From Pseudomonadota bacterium (GTDB taxonomy: Bacteria > Pseudomonadota > Gammaproteobacteria > UBA6186 > Azoamicaceae), in NCBI GenBank assembly GCA_021848375.1, contig JAJZUR010000081.1, positions 1-6,735 on the forward strand: 6,735 nucleotides of DNA, written 5' to 3'. Position 1 is the first letter of the stretch, and every line of letters starts with the position of its first letter. Positions 1 through 5,610 of this stretch are shown one piece after another. Below the pieces are notes generated by a model. That model was not told where the DNA came from. It searched no databases and was given only the letters and a program-made list of their open reading frames with translations. Both the position numbers and the translations under genes were made by a program.

Positions 1-2
1 CT

Positions 3-131
3 AATATGCACTATAAAATAAGAGGTGTTAGAGAATTTCTAAAAAGAATTTTAGGCTTTTATTTTATTTTTTATGCAATCAGATCAGCAGGGTTAAATAC
101 GGTACTCTCAAGTTTTGTAAAGAAAGTGTAA
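3..131 (+). CDS. possible 3' end of a convergent gene, unrecognised
   Basis: A plus-strand frame is open from the window edge to a TAA at 129-131. Its first ATG is at 6-8, giving at least 41 residues. The peptide is basic and rich in aromatic and aliphatic residues, with a short hydrophobic stretch (GFYFIFYAI) followed by a polar end with two lysines near the C-terminus. It converges on hemW, whose stop lies 31 bp away. I recognise no family. A frame this short is easily open by chance in AT-rich DNA, and no ribosome binding site is visible before the ATG because only five bases of upstream sequence are present. It may be the tail of a gene beginning outside the window, a small protein, or nothing. 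Confidence 0.2.
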   Translation, partial: NMHYKIRGVREFLKRILGFYFIFYAIRSAGLNTVLSSFVKKV

Positions 132-162
132 TTAAATTTCTTATTTGCAGTGATGGAGGAAT

Positions 163-1305
163 TTAATGGAATAACAGTAATAAATCATTTAGGAATCGCT
201 TTCCTAAGTTTGTTGGGGTTATGGTTTTCTCTGTCAACAATAAGAGGCCTTCTGACTCAGCCTTCATTAGCTTAGGTAGGAGCGTGGAATAGGGTAAACC
301 GGTACGGGTTTCAAAGTATTCAACAGAAATTCCATCGGATAGTCTTAAGGCGTTTAACATAAATTCCAGCGGAAGTTCAGCGATAGGGATTATTTTGCTG
401 CCCGCAAGGAGTGGGTGATCGGGCGTTAAATAACTTTTAGGATTGCGGGTTTTCCAATATCGGTTGATGGTTGATGGGTTGTTCAGATCCGTTATTTTAG
501 CATGAGCCCCTGCGCCTATTCCTAAATAATCGCCGAATTGCCAATAATTTAAATTATGTTGGCATTGGTGGTTTTGGCGGGAGAAGGCAGATATTTCATA
601 TTGTTGCAAATCGTTTTTTAATAATAGTTCTTTGCCGCTGGCTTCTATTGCAAATAAAATTTCATCGGAGGGTAATGGTGGCTTTTGATGATGAAAGAGG
701 GTATTTGGCTCAATGGTTAAGTTATACCAGGAAAGATGAGGTGGAGAAAAAGCTAAAGCAGTTTCAAGATCATAAAGGGCATCGGTAGGGGATTGATCGG
801 GTAACCCATATATTAAATCAATATTAAAACTGTTAAAATCAGCAGAGATAATGCGATCCAGCGCATGCTTAGTTTCAGAAGATCGATGGATCCGGCCTAA
901 AGCTATTAGTTTATCATCCTGAAAACTTTGGGCGCCTAGGGAAATACGGTTAATGCCGGCGTGTTTGTAATCTGTAAAGTTTTTATGTTCCAGGGTACCA
1001 GGATTGGTTTCTAAAGTAATTTCAATGTTGGGCGCTAAAGCGAGTTGTCCGGCAACGCCGTTTAAAATGTGCTCTATGCTGTGGGGAGAAAAAAGACTTG
1101 GGGTACCGCCGCCAAAGAAAATAGTTTGAATAATACGATCTTGTGCCAGCGGGAGATCTTGTTTGAGATCACGTAATATTGTTTCACAATAACTTTCTTC
1201 TGGAAGTTCATTTTGTACCGCGTGTGAATTAAAATCACAATACGGACATTTTTTAATGCACCAGGGAATATGTATGTAAAGCGAAAGCGGAATTGGGTTT
1301 TTCAT
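163..1305 (-). CDS. hemW: HemW, radical-SAM heme chaperone (HemN-like family)
   Basis: HemW binds heme and an iron-sulfur cluster and is thought to deliver heme to membrane hemoproteins such as respiratory enzymes. It is often misannotated as oxygen-independent coproporphyrinogen III oxidase. The radical-SAM cluster motif is C16-x3-C20-x2-C23 followed by F25; true HemN has a further cysteine there. The SAM-binding GGGTPS lies at 65-70, ETNPGT at 99-104, NRISLGAQSF at 119-128 and IDLIYGLP at 162-169. HNLNYW at 250-255 matches the HNxxYW heme-binding motif of HemW, and GIGAGAH follows at 262-268. At 380 residues it matches the family length (about 378 in E. coli), and the N-terminus aligns with the E. 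coli start. The ribosome site is weak (GGA, 7 nt before ATG). The first 53 bp overlap the end of the ABC transporter gene, so translation is probably coupled. It is the last gene of the minus-strand operon. Confidence 0.95.
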   Translation of the reverse strand: MKNPIPLSLYIHIPWCIKKCPYCDFNSHAVQNELPEESYCETILRDLKQDLPLAQDRIIQTIFFGGGTPSLFSPHSIEHILNGVAGQLALAPNIEITLETNPGTLEHKNFTDYKHAGINRISLGAQSFQDDKLIALGRIHRSSETKHALDRIISADFNSFNIDLIYGLPDQSPTDALYDLETALAFSPPHLSWYNLTIEPNTLFHHQKPPLPSDEILFAIEASGKELLLKNDLQQYEISAFSRQNHQCQHNLNYWQFGDYLGIGAGAHAKITDLNNPSTINRYWKTRNPKSYLTPDHPLLAGSKIIPIAELPLEFMLNALRLSDGISVEYFETRTGLPYSTLLPKLMKAESEGLLLLTEKTITPTNLGKRFLNDLLLLFH

Positions 1306-2938
1306 CTATTTTTCCATTCTTCAATTTTAAGATTTGATCCATATAAGGAAGAGTAGAGGTTCTGTGCGATGCCAAAATGATCGTAGGGATAATCGAGGAA
1401 AGTGCATTCAATACTTGTTTTTCGGATTCGAAATTTAAAGCACTGGTGGTTTCGTCGAGCAATAGTATGTCCGGTTTTAATAATAAGGCGCGCGCCAATG
1501 CAATTTTTTGCTTTTCTCCACCAGAAAGCTTGGTACCCATTTCTCCTACCAGGCTATTTAAGCCATTTGGAAGAGTTTGAATAAGCCGAGCCAGCCCAAC
1601 TTGTTCTGCAGCTTTTAACATAGCGCCTTCAGAGATATTACTTAAACCATAGGTAATATTATCCCGCAGACTAAGATTAAAAAGCCGAAACTCTTGGGGA
1701 ATGCAATGAATAATGGGGTTAGGTAGACCATGAATGGAAATGTTACCTTGACTGGGTTTATAAAATGACGCGATAAGATTAATTAAGGTAGATTTTCCAC
1801 AGCCAGTTTCCCCGATAATCGCCACTTTTTTTCCAAGCGGAATTTGTAAAGATAAATGATGGAATATAAAGTGATGATTGTCATATGTGTAAGAGATATT
1901 ATTTAAAAAAATGCCGTTTTTGTTATCATTTGGTATTACCGAAATATTTTTTGATGATGACTCTGTTGGGATTTCAAACAGCGTCACTATTTTTTTAATA
2001 TCCACTAATGACTCGGCTAATTGTCTAAATTCGAGGGCAAAGGTTCGAAGCGGAAGAAAGGCAGCGATAAGTTGGCCTTTAATTAGAACAAAATCCCCGA
2101 CCGTTAAAACACCCTTTTGAATGCCTAGAATAGCGCCTGCCAATATGCTGGTAATGGTTAAGCCGAGCCAAATACCCATAACAATATAGATGCTGTGTAA
2201 ACGCGTGTTGGTTTCCTGCCAGAGCTTTGCTTCAACATCCAAAATATCGCCAATTTGATGCATTTCAAAGGATTTAAAGGGTCTGATCAATTTGGTGTTT
2301 AATAGACTATCATTTACCCGCATGGTCACCTGGTCAGTGATATGCCAGGCCGTTTCTCTGGCAGTGGTATACCAGGCAGCACCTTTATACAGCAAAAAAA
2401 GCGCACATAAGATAGCCGCGAGAAAGATCCAGCCGAATACCCCGACTTTCGCAGTAATATAGACCGCGATGGATAATTTCAAAAAAGTCGGAATAATCAG
2501 CAGAAAAACCACTTTAATAAAAGAGCGCGCACATAAACTGATACGTCGTATACAATTGATGACTTCCGGAATGGACAGTTTTTTATAATCCGGCAGCGAA
2601 ATCTGATGGAGATGATTGACAAGATTATAAGACAGATTGCGGATCGTTTGGTTGATGGCAGGGAAAAAAATAATTTCTTGGATATGCGAAACCGTTTTTT
2701 CAAGGATCCAAAAGAATCCAAGAAAACCAAGGGCAATCCAGACGGAATGGTTGATGGTGATTGAGAGGGATTCAACAATTATTTTAGTTGAGTAGGGGAC
2801 TAAAGTTGCAGCACCAACATCAACTAAGATAAATGCGGCAGCAAAAAACCAACGGATCCGAGCGCTAGCGCTTCGGAATATATAGTGAGGAATAAAAAGC
2901 AAAAACGTTTTTTTAAAAGTTGTGAAATTAAAACCCAT
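1253..2938 (-). CDS. ABC half-transporter, fused membrane and ATPase domains (exporter type)
   Basis: This is a 561-residue half-transporter of the exporter class (MsbA/Atm1-like architecture) that should dimerise in the inner membrane. About six hydrophobic segments lie near residues 30-48, 66-80, 144-164, 167-184, 250-272 and 278-298. The ATPase domain has Walker A GETGCGKST at 376-384, Q-loop Q415, signature LSGGEKQ at 471-477, Walker B ILLLD at 491-495 with catalytic E496, and switch H525, so it is probably active. The best start is ATG 2936-2938, with AAGAGG 6 nt upstream. An upstream GTG (2990-2992) and ATG (2954-2956) in frame lack a good site and the GTG would overlap yggT. Oddities are a segment about nine residues short before the Q-loop, SALN instead of SALD in the D-loop, and a tail encoded within hemW. 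LSGGEKQ and the linker before the ATPase recall the Atm1/heavy-metal group, but the substrate cannot be deduced. Confidence 0.92.
   Translation of the reverse strand: MGFNFTTFKKTFLLFIPHYIFRSASARIRWFFAAAFILVDVGAATLVPYSTKIIVESLSITINHSVWIALGFLGFFWILEKTVSHIQEIIFFPAINQTIRNLSYNLVNHLHQISLPDYKKLSIPEVINCIRRISLCARSFIKVVFLLIIPTFLKLSIAVYITAKVGVFGWIFLAAILCALFLLYKGAAWYTTARETAWHITDQVTMRVNDSLLNTKLIRPFKSFEMHQIGDILDVEAKLWQETNTRLHSIYIVMGIWLGLTITSILAGAILGIQKGVLTVGDFVLIKGQLIAAFLPLRTFALEFRQLAESLVDIKKIVTLFEIPTESSSKNISVIPNDNKNGIFLNNISYTYDNHHFIFHHLSLQIPLGKKVAIIGETGCGKSTLINLIASFYKPSQGNISIHGLPNPIIHCIPQEFRLFNLSLRDNITYGLSNISEGAMLKAAEQVGLARLIQTLPNGLNSLVGEMGTKLSGGEKQKIALARALLLKPDILLLDETTSALNFESEKQVLNALSSIIPTIILASHRTSTLPYMDQILKLKNGKIDEKPNSAFALHTYSLVH
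2858..2876. repeat. near-perfect palindrome inside the ABC transporter gene
   Basis: A perfect 12-bp palindrome AGCGCTAGCGCT (2861-2872), also two tandem copies of AGCGCT, is flanked by CCG and TCGG arms that extend the symmetry with one unpaired base. It encodes Ser-Ala-Ser-Ala just before the first membrane helix, about 60 nt after the start codon. It could form an mRNA hairpin or be chance; it is GC-rich against AT-rich surroundings. Confidence 0.5.
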
Positions 2939-2944
2939 GACATA

Positions 2945-2950
2945 CCTCTT
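2945..2950 (-). promoter_or_regulatory. ribosome binding site that decides the ABC transporter start
   Basis: On the minus strand this reads AAGAGG, with 6 nt to the ATG at 2936-2938. Neither of the longer in-frame starts (ATG 2954-2956, GTG 2990-2992) has a comparable site. This is the main reason for choosing the 561-residue protein. Confidence 0.75.
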
Positions 2951-2967
2951 TTTCATTGAGTTTCTGG

Positions 2968-3543
2968 TTAATGCGATAAATGAATAGCCCACTGTAACAT
3001 AGGAACCACCACAAGAATGTCCAGGAATTTTAAAATAATCAGAACGAGCAGGGGCGATAAATCAATACCAAAATAATTTGGGGTAATTTTCCGAGCTGGT
3101 TCTAATAACGGTTCAGTTATTTGGATCAAAATTGAAGTGAAGGGAGAGTGTATTTTTGGCGCTATCCAACTTAATATTGCAACAATGAGGATAGCGAAAA
3201 AGAATAAATTTAAAGTTTGGCTTAATATTTCACCCATTGGCCAAATAAGCAAACTCAGAAAATGTGGAAGTCCACCCGTTGCAATTAACGTGACTAGGAA
3301 TAGTTCGGCAATTTTAAGCACAATTAATAATAGCAAAGCGGCCAGATCAATTTTGTGGATTTGCGGTAACCGATTTCGAAGCGGCGTTAAAGTTGGATTC
3401 GTGATTTTTAGTACAAATTGGGAAAAGGGATTATAAAAATCAATGCGAAAATATTGGAATAAAAAACGAAGCAAAACTATGAAAAACGCAAGATCGATGC
3501 ATATTTTGACCAAAAAAATGAAAGCTGCTTGCAATGAGTTCAT
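2968..3543 (-). CDS. yggT: YggT family integral membrane protein
   Basis: This 191-residue protein is close to the length of E. coli YggT (188). It is a duplication: each half has a hydrophobic helix, a conserved NPF/SPF-containing segment and a second helix. The two conserved segments are NPFSQFVLKITNPTLTPLRN at 38-57 and SPFTSILIQITEPLLEPARK at 133-152, the hallmark of two YggT domains. Hydrophobic helices lie near 5-25, 65-87, 110-128 and 160-180, so it should sit in the inner membrane. The family's role is poorly defined; it has been linked to osmotic tolerance and, in related organisms, to cell-division or envelope functions. It begins 4 bp after the proC stop. Its Shine-Dalgarno AAGGAG is formed by the last two sense codons of proC, which implies translational coupling. 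The start ATG is well placed, 7 nt from that site. Confidence 0.93.
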   Translation of the reverse strand: MNSLQAAFIFLVKICIDLAFFIVLLRFLFQYFRIDFYNPFSQFVLKITNPTLTPLRNRLPQIHKIDLAALLLLIVLKIAELFLVTLIATGGLPHFLSLLIWPMGEILSQTLNLFFFAILIVAILSWIAPKIHSPFTSILIQITEPLLEPARKITPNYFGIDLSPLLVLIILKFLDILVVVPMLQWAIHLSH

Positions 3544-3547
3544 TTGA

Positions 3548-4378
3548 CTACTCCTTATCGAATAATTGACTAATTTCTACTGATCGTTCTTTTGCGGATT
3601 GTAATGCGTTTTGCAATAATTCTCGGATCCCGCCCTTTTCTAATGCCTCTAAGCCGCGCTCCGTGGTTCCGCCGGGAGATGTGCTGCCGACTCGCAATTC
3701 TTTTAGATCCACTTCACTTTCTAAAGCCATCCTTGCTGCGCCGAGTGCAGTTTGTAAGGTTAGTAGTTTTGCGATTCGACTAGAAAGCCCGAGTGCTTCA
3801 GCCCCTTGCTGTAAAGCCTCCATTATCAGGAAAAAATAAGCGGGTCCAGAGCCAGACAGCGCAGTGACAATATCCAGATCATGTTCATGATTAAGCCATA
3901 CCGTGACGCCGACTGCACGTAATAGCGATTCCGCCAGATCCCGCTCAGCATCCGATACCCGAGCATTGGCATAAAGACCCGTCGCGCCTGCGCGCAATAG
4001 TGCTGGGGTATTGGGCATGGCTCGTACAATTGCAAGCGATGCGTCAAGCCATTCCTCAAGGTGTTGGGTGTGGATCCCAGCAGCGATAGAGATAATCAGG
4101 GGTTTTTTGGCATGTAGTACGTCTTTTAATTCGATAGCCAGCGCATGTATATCTTGTGGTTTGACGGATAGGACTAAAACATCCGCTAGCTTTGCCGCGC
4201 GCAGATTAGAAGTATCGGTTTGTAGGCCAAATTTTTTTGCCAATTGCTTTAATTTTTCAGGATGCCTATCGGTGACCCACAACCGTGAGGCCTCGATGCC
4301 ACTTTCGATGAGCCCGCTAATAAGACTTTTGGTCATATGTCCAGCGCCGATAAAGGCAATCATAGGCTGTTTGTCCAT
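3548..4378 (-). CDS. proC: pyrroline-5-carboxylate reductase (proline biosynthesis)
   Basis: ProC catalyses the last step of proline synthesis, reducing 1-pyrroline-5-carboxylate to L-proline with NAD(P)H in the cytoplasm. The N-terminal Rossmann fold shows IAFIGAGHMTKS at 7-18 with the GxGxM dinucleotide loop. It is followed by SVKPQ at 71-75 and RAMPNTP at 119-125. The C-terminal dimerisation and catalytic domain has LSGSGPAYFF at 174-183 and the family signature around GSTSPGGTT at 231-239. At 276 residues it is complete (E. coli ProC is 269). The start ATG is supported by AAGGAG 6 nt upstream. It is the first gene of the minus-strand operon and diverges from pilT across 184 bp. yggS, its usual upstream partner in gammaproteobacteria, is not present. 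Nothing in the sequence suggests inactivation. Confidence 0.97.
   Translation of the reverse strand: MDKQPMIAFIGAGHMTKSLISGLIESGIEASRLWVTDRHPEKLKQLAKKFGLQTDTSNLRAAKLADVLVLSVKPQDIHALAIELKDVLHAKKPLIISIAAGIHTQHLEEWLDASLAIVRAMPNTPALLRAGATGLYANARVSDAERDLAESLLRAVGVTVWLNHEHDLDIVTALSGSGPAYFFLIMEALQQGAEALGLSSRIAKLLTLQTALGAARMALESEVDLKELRVGSTSPGGTTERGLEALEKGGIRELLQNALQSAKERSVEISQLFDKE
3551..3556 (-). promoter_or_regulatory. yggT ribosome binding site inside the proC end
   Basis: On the minus strand this reads AAGGAG, 7 nt before the yggT ATG. The same six bases are the Lys and Glu codons that end proC, directly before its TAG. Ribosomes finishing proC therefore cover the yggT initiation site, which favours coupled translation. 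Confidence 0.85.
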
Positions 4379-4384
4379 GGGTTA

Positions 4385-4390
4385 CTCCTT
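4385..4390 (-). promoter_or_regulatory. proC ribosome binding site
   Basis: On the minus strand this reads AAGGAG, 6 nt before the proC ATG. Together with the flanking bases (TAAGGAGTA) it is the same core as the yggT site, a near-consensus Shine-Dalgarno sequence that fixes the proC start at 4378. Confidence 0.85.
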
Positions 4391-4440
4391 ACTGTCTCAT
4401 CTTTCTATTTTGTTCTAATTGGGGTAGCGGGGTCTATACT

Positions 4441-4468
4441 AATATAACAGTAGATATAAAGTAAGTAA
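4441..4468 (-). promoter_or_regulatory. candidate promoter of the proC-yggT-ABC-hemW operon
   Basis: On the minus strand TTACTT (4463-4468) and TATATT (4441-4446) are separated by 16 bp, a moderate match to sigma70 -35 and -10 boxes. Transcription would begin near 4434 and leave a leader of roughly 55 nt before proC. The region is AT-rich, so other overlapping boxes are possible. The downstream intergenic gaps are too small to hold obvious additional promoters. Confidence 0.4.
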
Positions 4469-4476
4469 GCTAATAT

Positions 4477-4505
4477 TTAACGGTCATTTTTAAAGTCATT
4501 ATATC
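4477..4505 (+). promoter_or_regulatory. candidate promoter of pilT-pilU
   Basis: TTAACG (4477-4482) and TATATC (4500-4505) are spaced by exactly 17 bp and each matches four of six consensus positions of sigma70 boxes. The predicted transcript would start near 4512 with a leader of about 50 nt. No sigma54-type GG-N10-GC element stands out. The promoter lies back to back with the candidate proC promoter, so the two could influence each other. Confidence 0.4.
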
Positions 4506-4551
4506 TTAGGGTATAGGTCTTTGAAAGTACTACAACATTGAAGCGTTTCGT

Positions 4552-4558
4552 AAGGAGG
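4552..4558 (+). promoter_or_regulatory. strong ribosome binding site for the GTG start of pilT
   Basis: AAGGAGG is a full Shine-Dalgarno match, ending 4 nt before the GTG at 4563-4565. It identifies the GTG as the pilT start; there is no nearby ATG in frame that would keep the conserved N-terminus. Confidence 0.85.
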
Positions 4559-4562
4559 CAAA

Positions 4563-5600
4563 GTGGACGTCACCGAACTGCTCGCATTCTCAGTTAAAAA
4601 CAAAGCATCCGATTTACATCTGTCGGCCGGAATGCCCCCGTTAATTCGTGTGGATGGGGATATGCGGCGTATTGATATCCCTGCTTTGCAACATAAAGAT
4701 GTACACGCATTGGTGTATGACATTATGAACGATAAGCAAAGAAAAAATTACGAAGAACATTTGGAAACAGATTTTTCATTTGAAATACCAGACATGGCGC
4801 GTTTTCGGGTAAATGTTTTTAATCAAAGTCGAGGCGCTGCCGCTGTTTTTAGAACCATTCCCTCGAAAGTATTAAGCTTAGAAGAATTAAATGCTCCCCC
4901 CATTTTTAAAGAAATTTCAGATAATCCGCGCGGCATTGTGTTAGTGACGGGACCAACCGGTTCTGGTAAAAGTACTACCTTAGCAGCTATGGTCGATTAT
5001 GTGAATACCAATCGTAGCGATCACATTATCACCATTGAAGATCCAATAGAATTTGTGCACCATAGTAAAAAAAGTTTAATTAATCAGCGAGAAGTATATC
5101 GGGATACCTTAGGTTTTACCGAAGCATTGCGTTCTGCGTTGCGAGAGGATCCTGATGTTATTTTAGTCGGTGAAATGCGCGATTTAGAAACCATTCGTTT
5201 AGCATTGACCGCTGCAGAAACTGGGCATTTAGTGTTTGGAACGTTACACACGACTTCTGCTGCAAAGACCATCGATCGTGTTGTCGATGTCTTTCCCGGA
5301 GATGAAAAAGAGATGGTACGTGCAATGTTATCTGAATCATTACGCGCGGTTATCTCGCAGACACTCTTGAAGAAAGCCGATGGCGGCCGGGTAGCTGCCC
5401 ATGAAATAATGTTATGTACCCCGGCTATTCGCAATTTGATTCGCGAATCAAAAGTGGCGCAGATGTATTCTGCAATTCAAACAGGACGTGCGATCGGTAT
5501 GCAAACCTTAGATCAGTGTTTACAAGAATTGGTACAAAAAGGGCTGGTAAATCGTAAAGATGCGAAAACAAAAGCTGAAAATAAAGATCAATTTAATTAG
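4563..5600 (+). CDS. pilT: PilT, type IV pilus retraction ATPase
   Basis: PilT is a hexameric cytoplasmic ATPase at the base of type IV pili that drives pilus depolymerisation, giving twitching motility, adhesion-linked retraction and DNA uptake. The protein is 345 residues, almost the same as Pseudomonas PilT (344), and starts with a GTG behind a strong ribosome site. The N-terminal PAS-like domain (about 1-110) carries ASDLHLSAG at 15-23. The ATPase core has Walker A GPTGSGKST at 130-138, the Asp box IEDPIEF at 158-164 with E163, Walker B DVILVGE at 198-204 with catalytic E204, and the His box with H222 and H229. The retraction-specific AIRNLIRE lies at 288-295. Every catalytic residue is present, so it should be active. 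It is followed 10 bp later by pilU in an evident two-gene operon. Its sequence is strongly conserved, as expected for core pilus machinery. Confidence 0.98.
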   Translation: MDVTELLAFSVKNKASDLHLSAGMPPLIRVDGDMRRIDIPALQHKDVHALVYDIMNDKQRKNYEEHLETDFSFEIPDMARFRVNVFNQSRGAAAVFRTIPSKVLSLEELNAPPIFKEISDNPRGIVLVTGPTGSGKSTTLAAMVDYVNTNRSDHIITIEDPIEFVHHSKKSLINQREVYRDTLGFTEALRSALREDPDVILVGEMRDLETIRLALTAAETGHLVFGTLHTTSAAKTIDRVVDVFPGDEKEMVRAMLSESLRAVISQTLLKKADGGRVAAHEIMLCTPAIRNLIRESKVAQMYSAIQTGRAIGMQTLDQCLQELVQKGLVNRKDAKTKAENKDQFN

Positions 5601-5603
5601 GGG
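5599..5603 (+). promoter_or_regulatory. pilU ribosome binding site overlapping the pilT stop
   Basis: AGGGG begins on the last two bases of the pilT TAG codon and ends 7 nt before the pilU ATG. It is a moderate site, and its overlap with the pilT stop favours translational coupling between the two ATPases. Confidence 0.6.
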
Positions 5604-5610
5604 TTGATAG

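Noticed and set aside
39..60. A six-base stem (CTAAAA/TTTTAG, loop AGAA) followed by a T-rich stretch, resembling a plus-strand terminator.
   Set aside because: The stem is all A-T but for one pair, it lies inside the only candidate plus-strand frame, and it has the wrong orientation for the hemW operon. No better terminator is visible in 1-162.
163..1305. Annotation of hemW as oxygen-independent coproporphyrinogen III oxidase (hemN).
   Set aside because: The cysteine motif is followed by Phe rather than the extra Cys of HemN, and the HNxxYW heme-binding motif and length are those of HemW.
2939..2992. Longer ABC transporter start at GTG 2990-2992 (579 residues), overlapping yggT by 25 bp.
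   Set aside because: No ribosome site precedes it, and the added 18 residues look unlike a protein N-terminus. The ATG at 2938 has a good site.
4434..4516. Inverted CTATAC and GTATAG copies flanking the divergent promoters, as a possible operator pair.
   Set aside because: Only six bases match and the region is AT-rich, so chance is likely.
888..5152. Six GGATCC hexamers and a generally high number of GATC sites scattered over the genes.
   Set aside because: They lie within coding sequence without regular spacing; a modest excess of GATC is common and no function can be argued.
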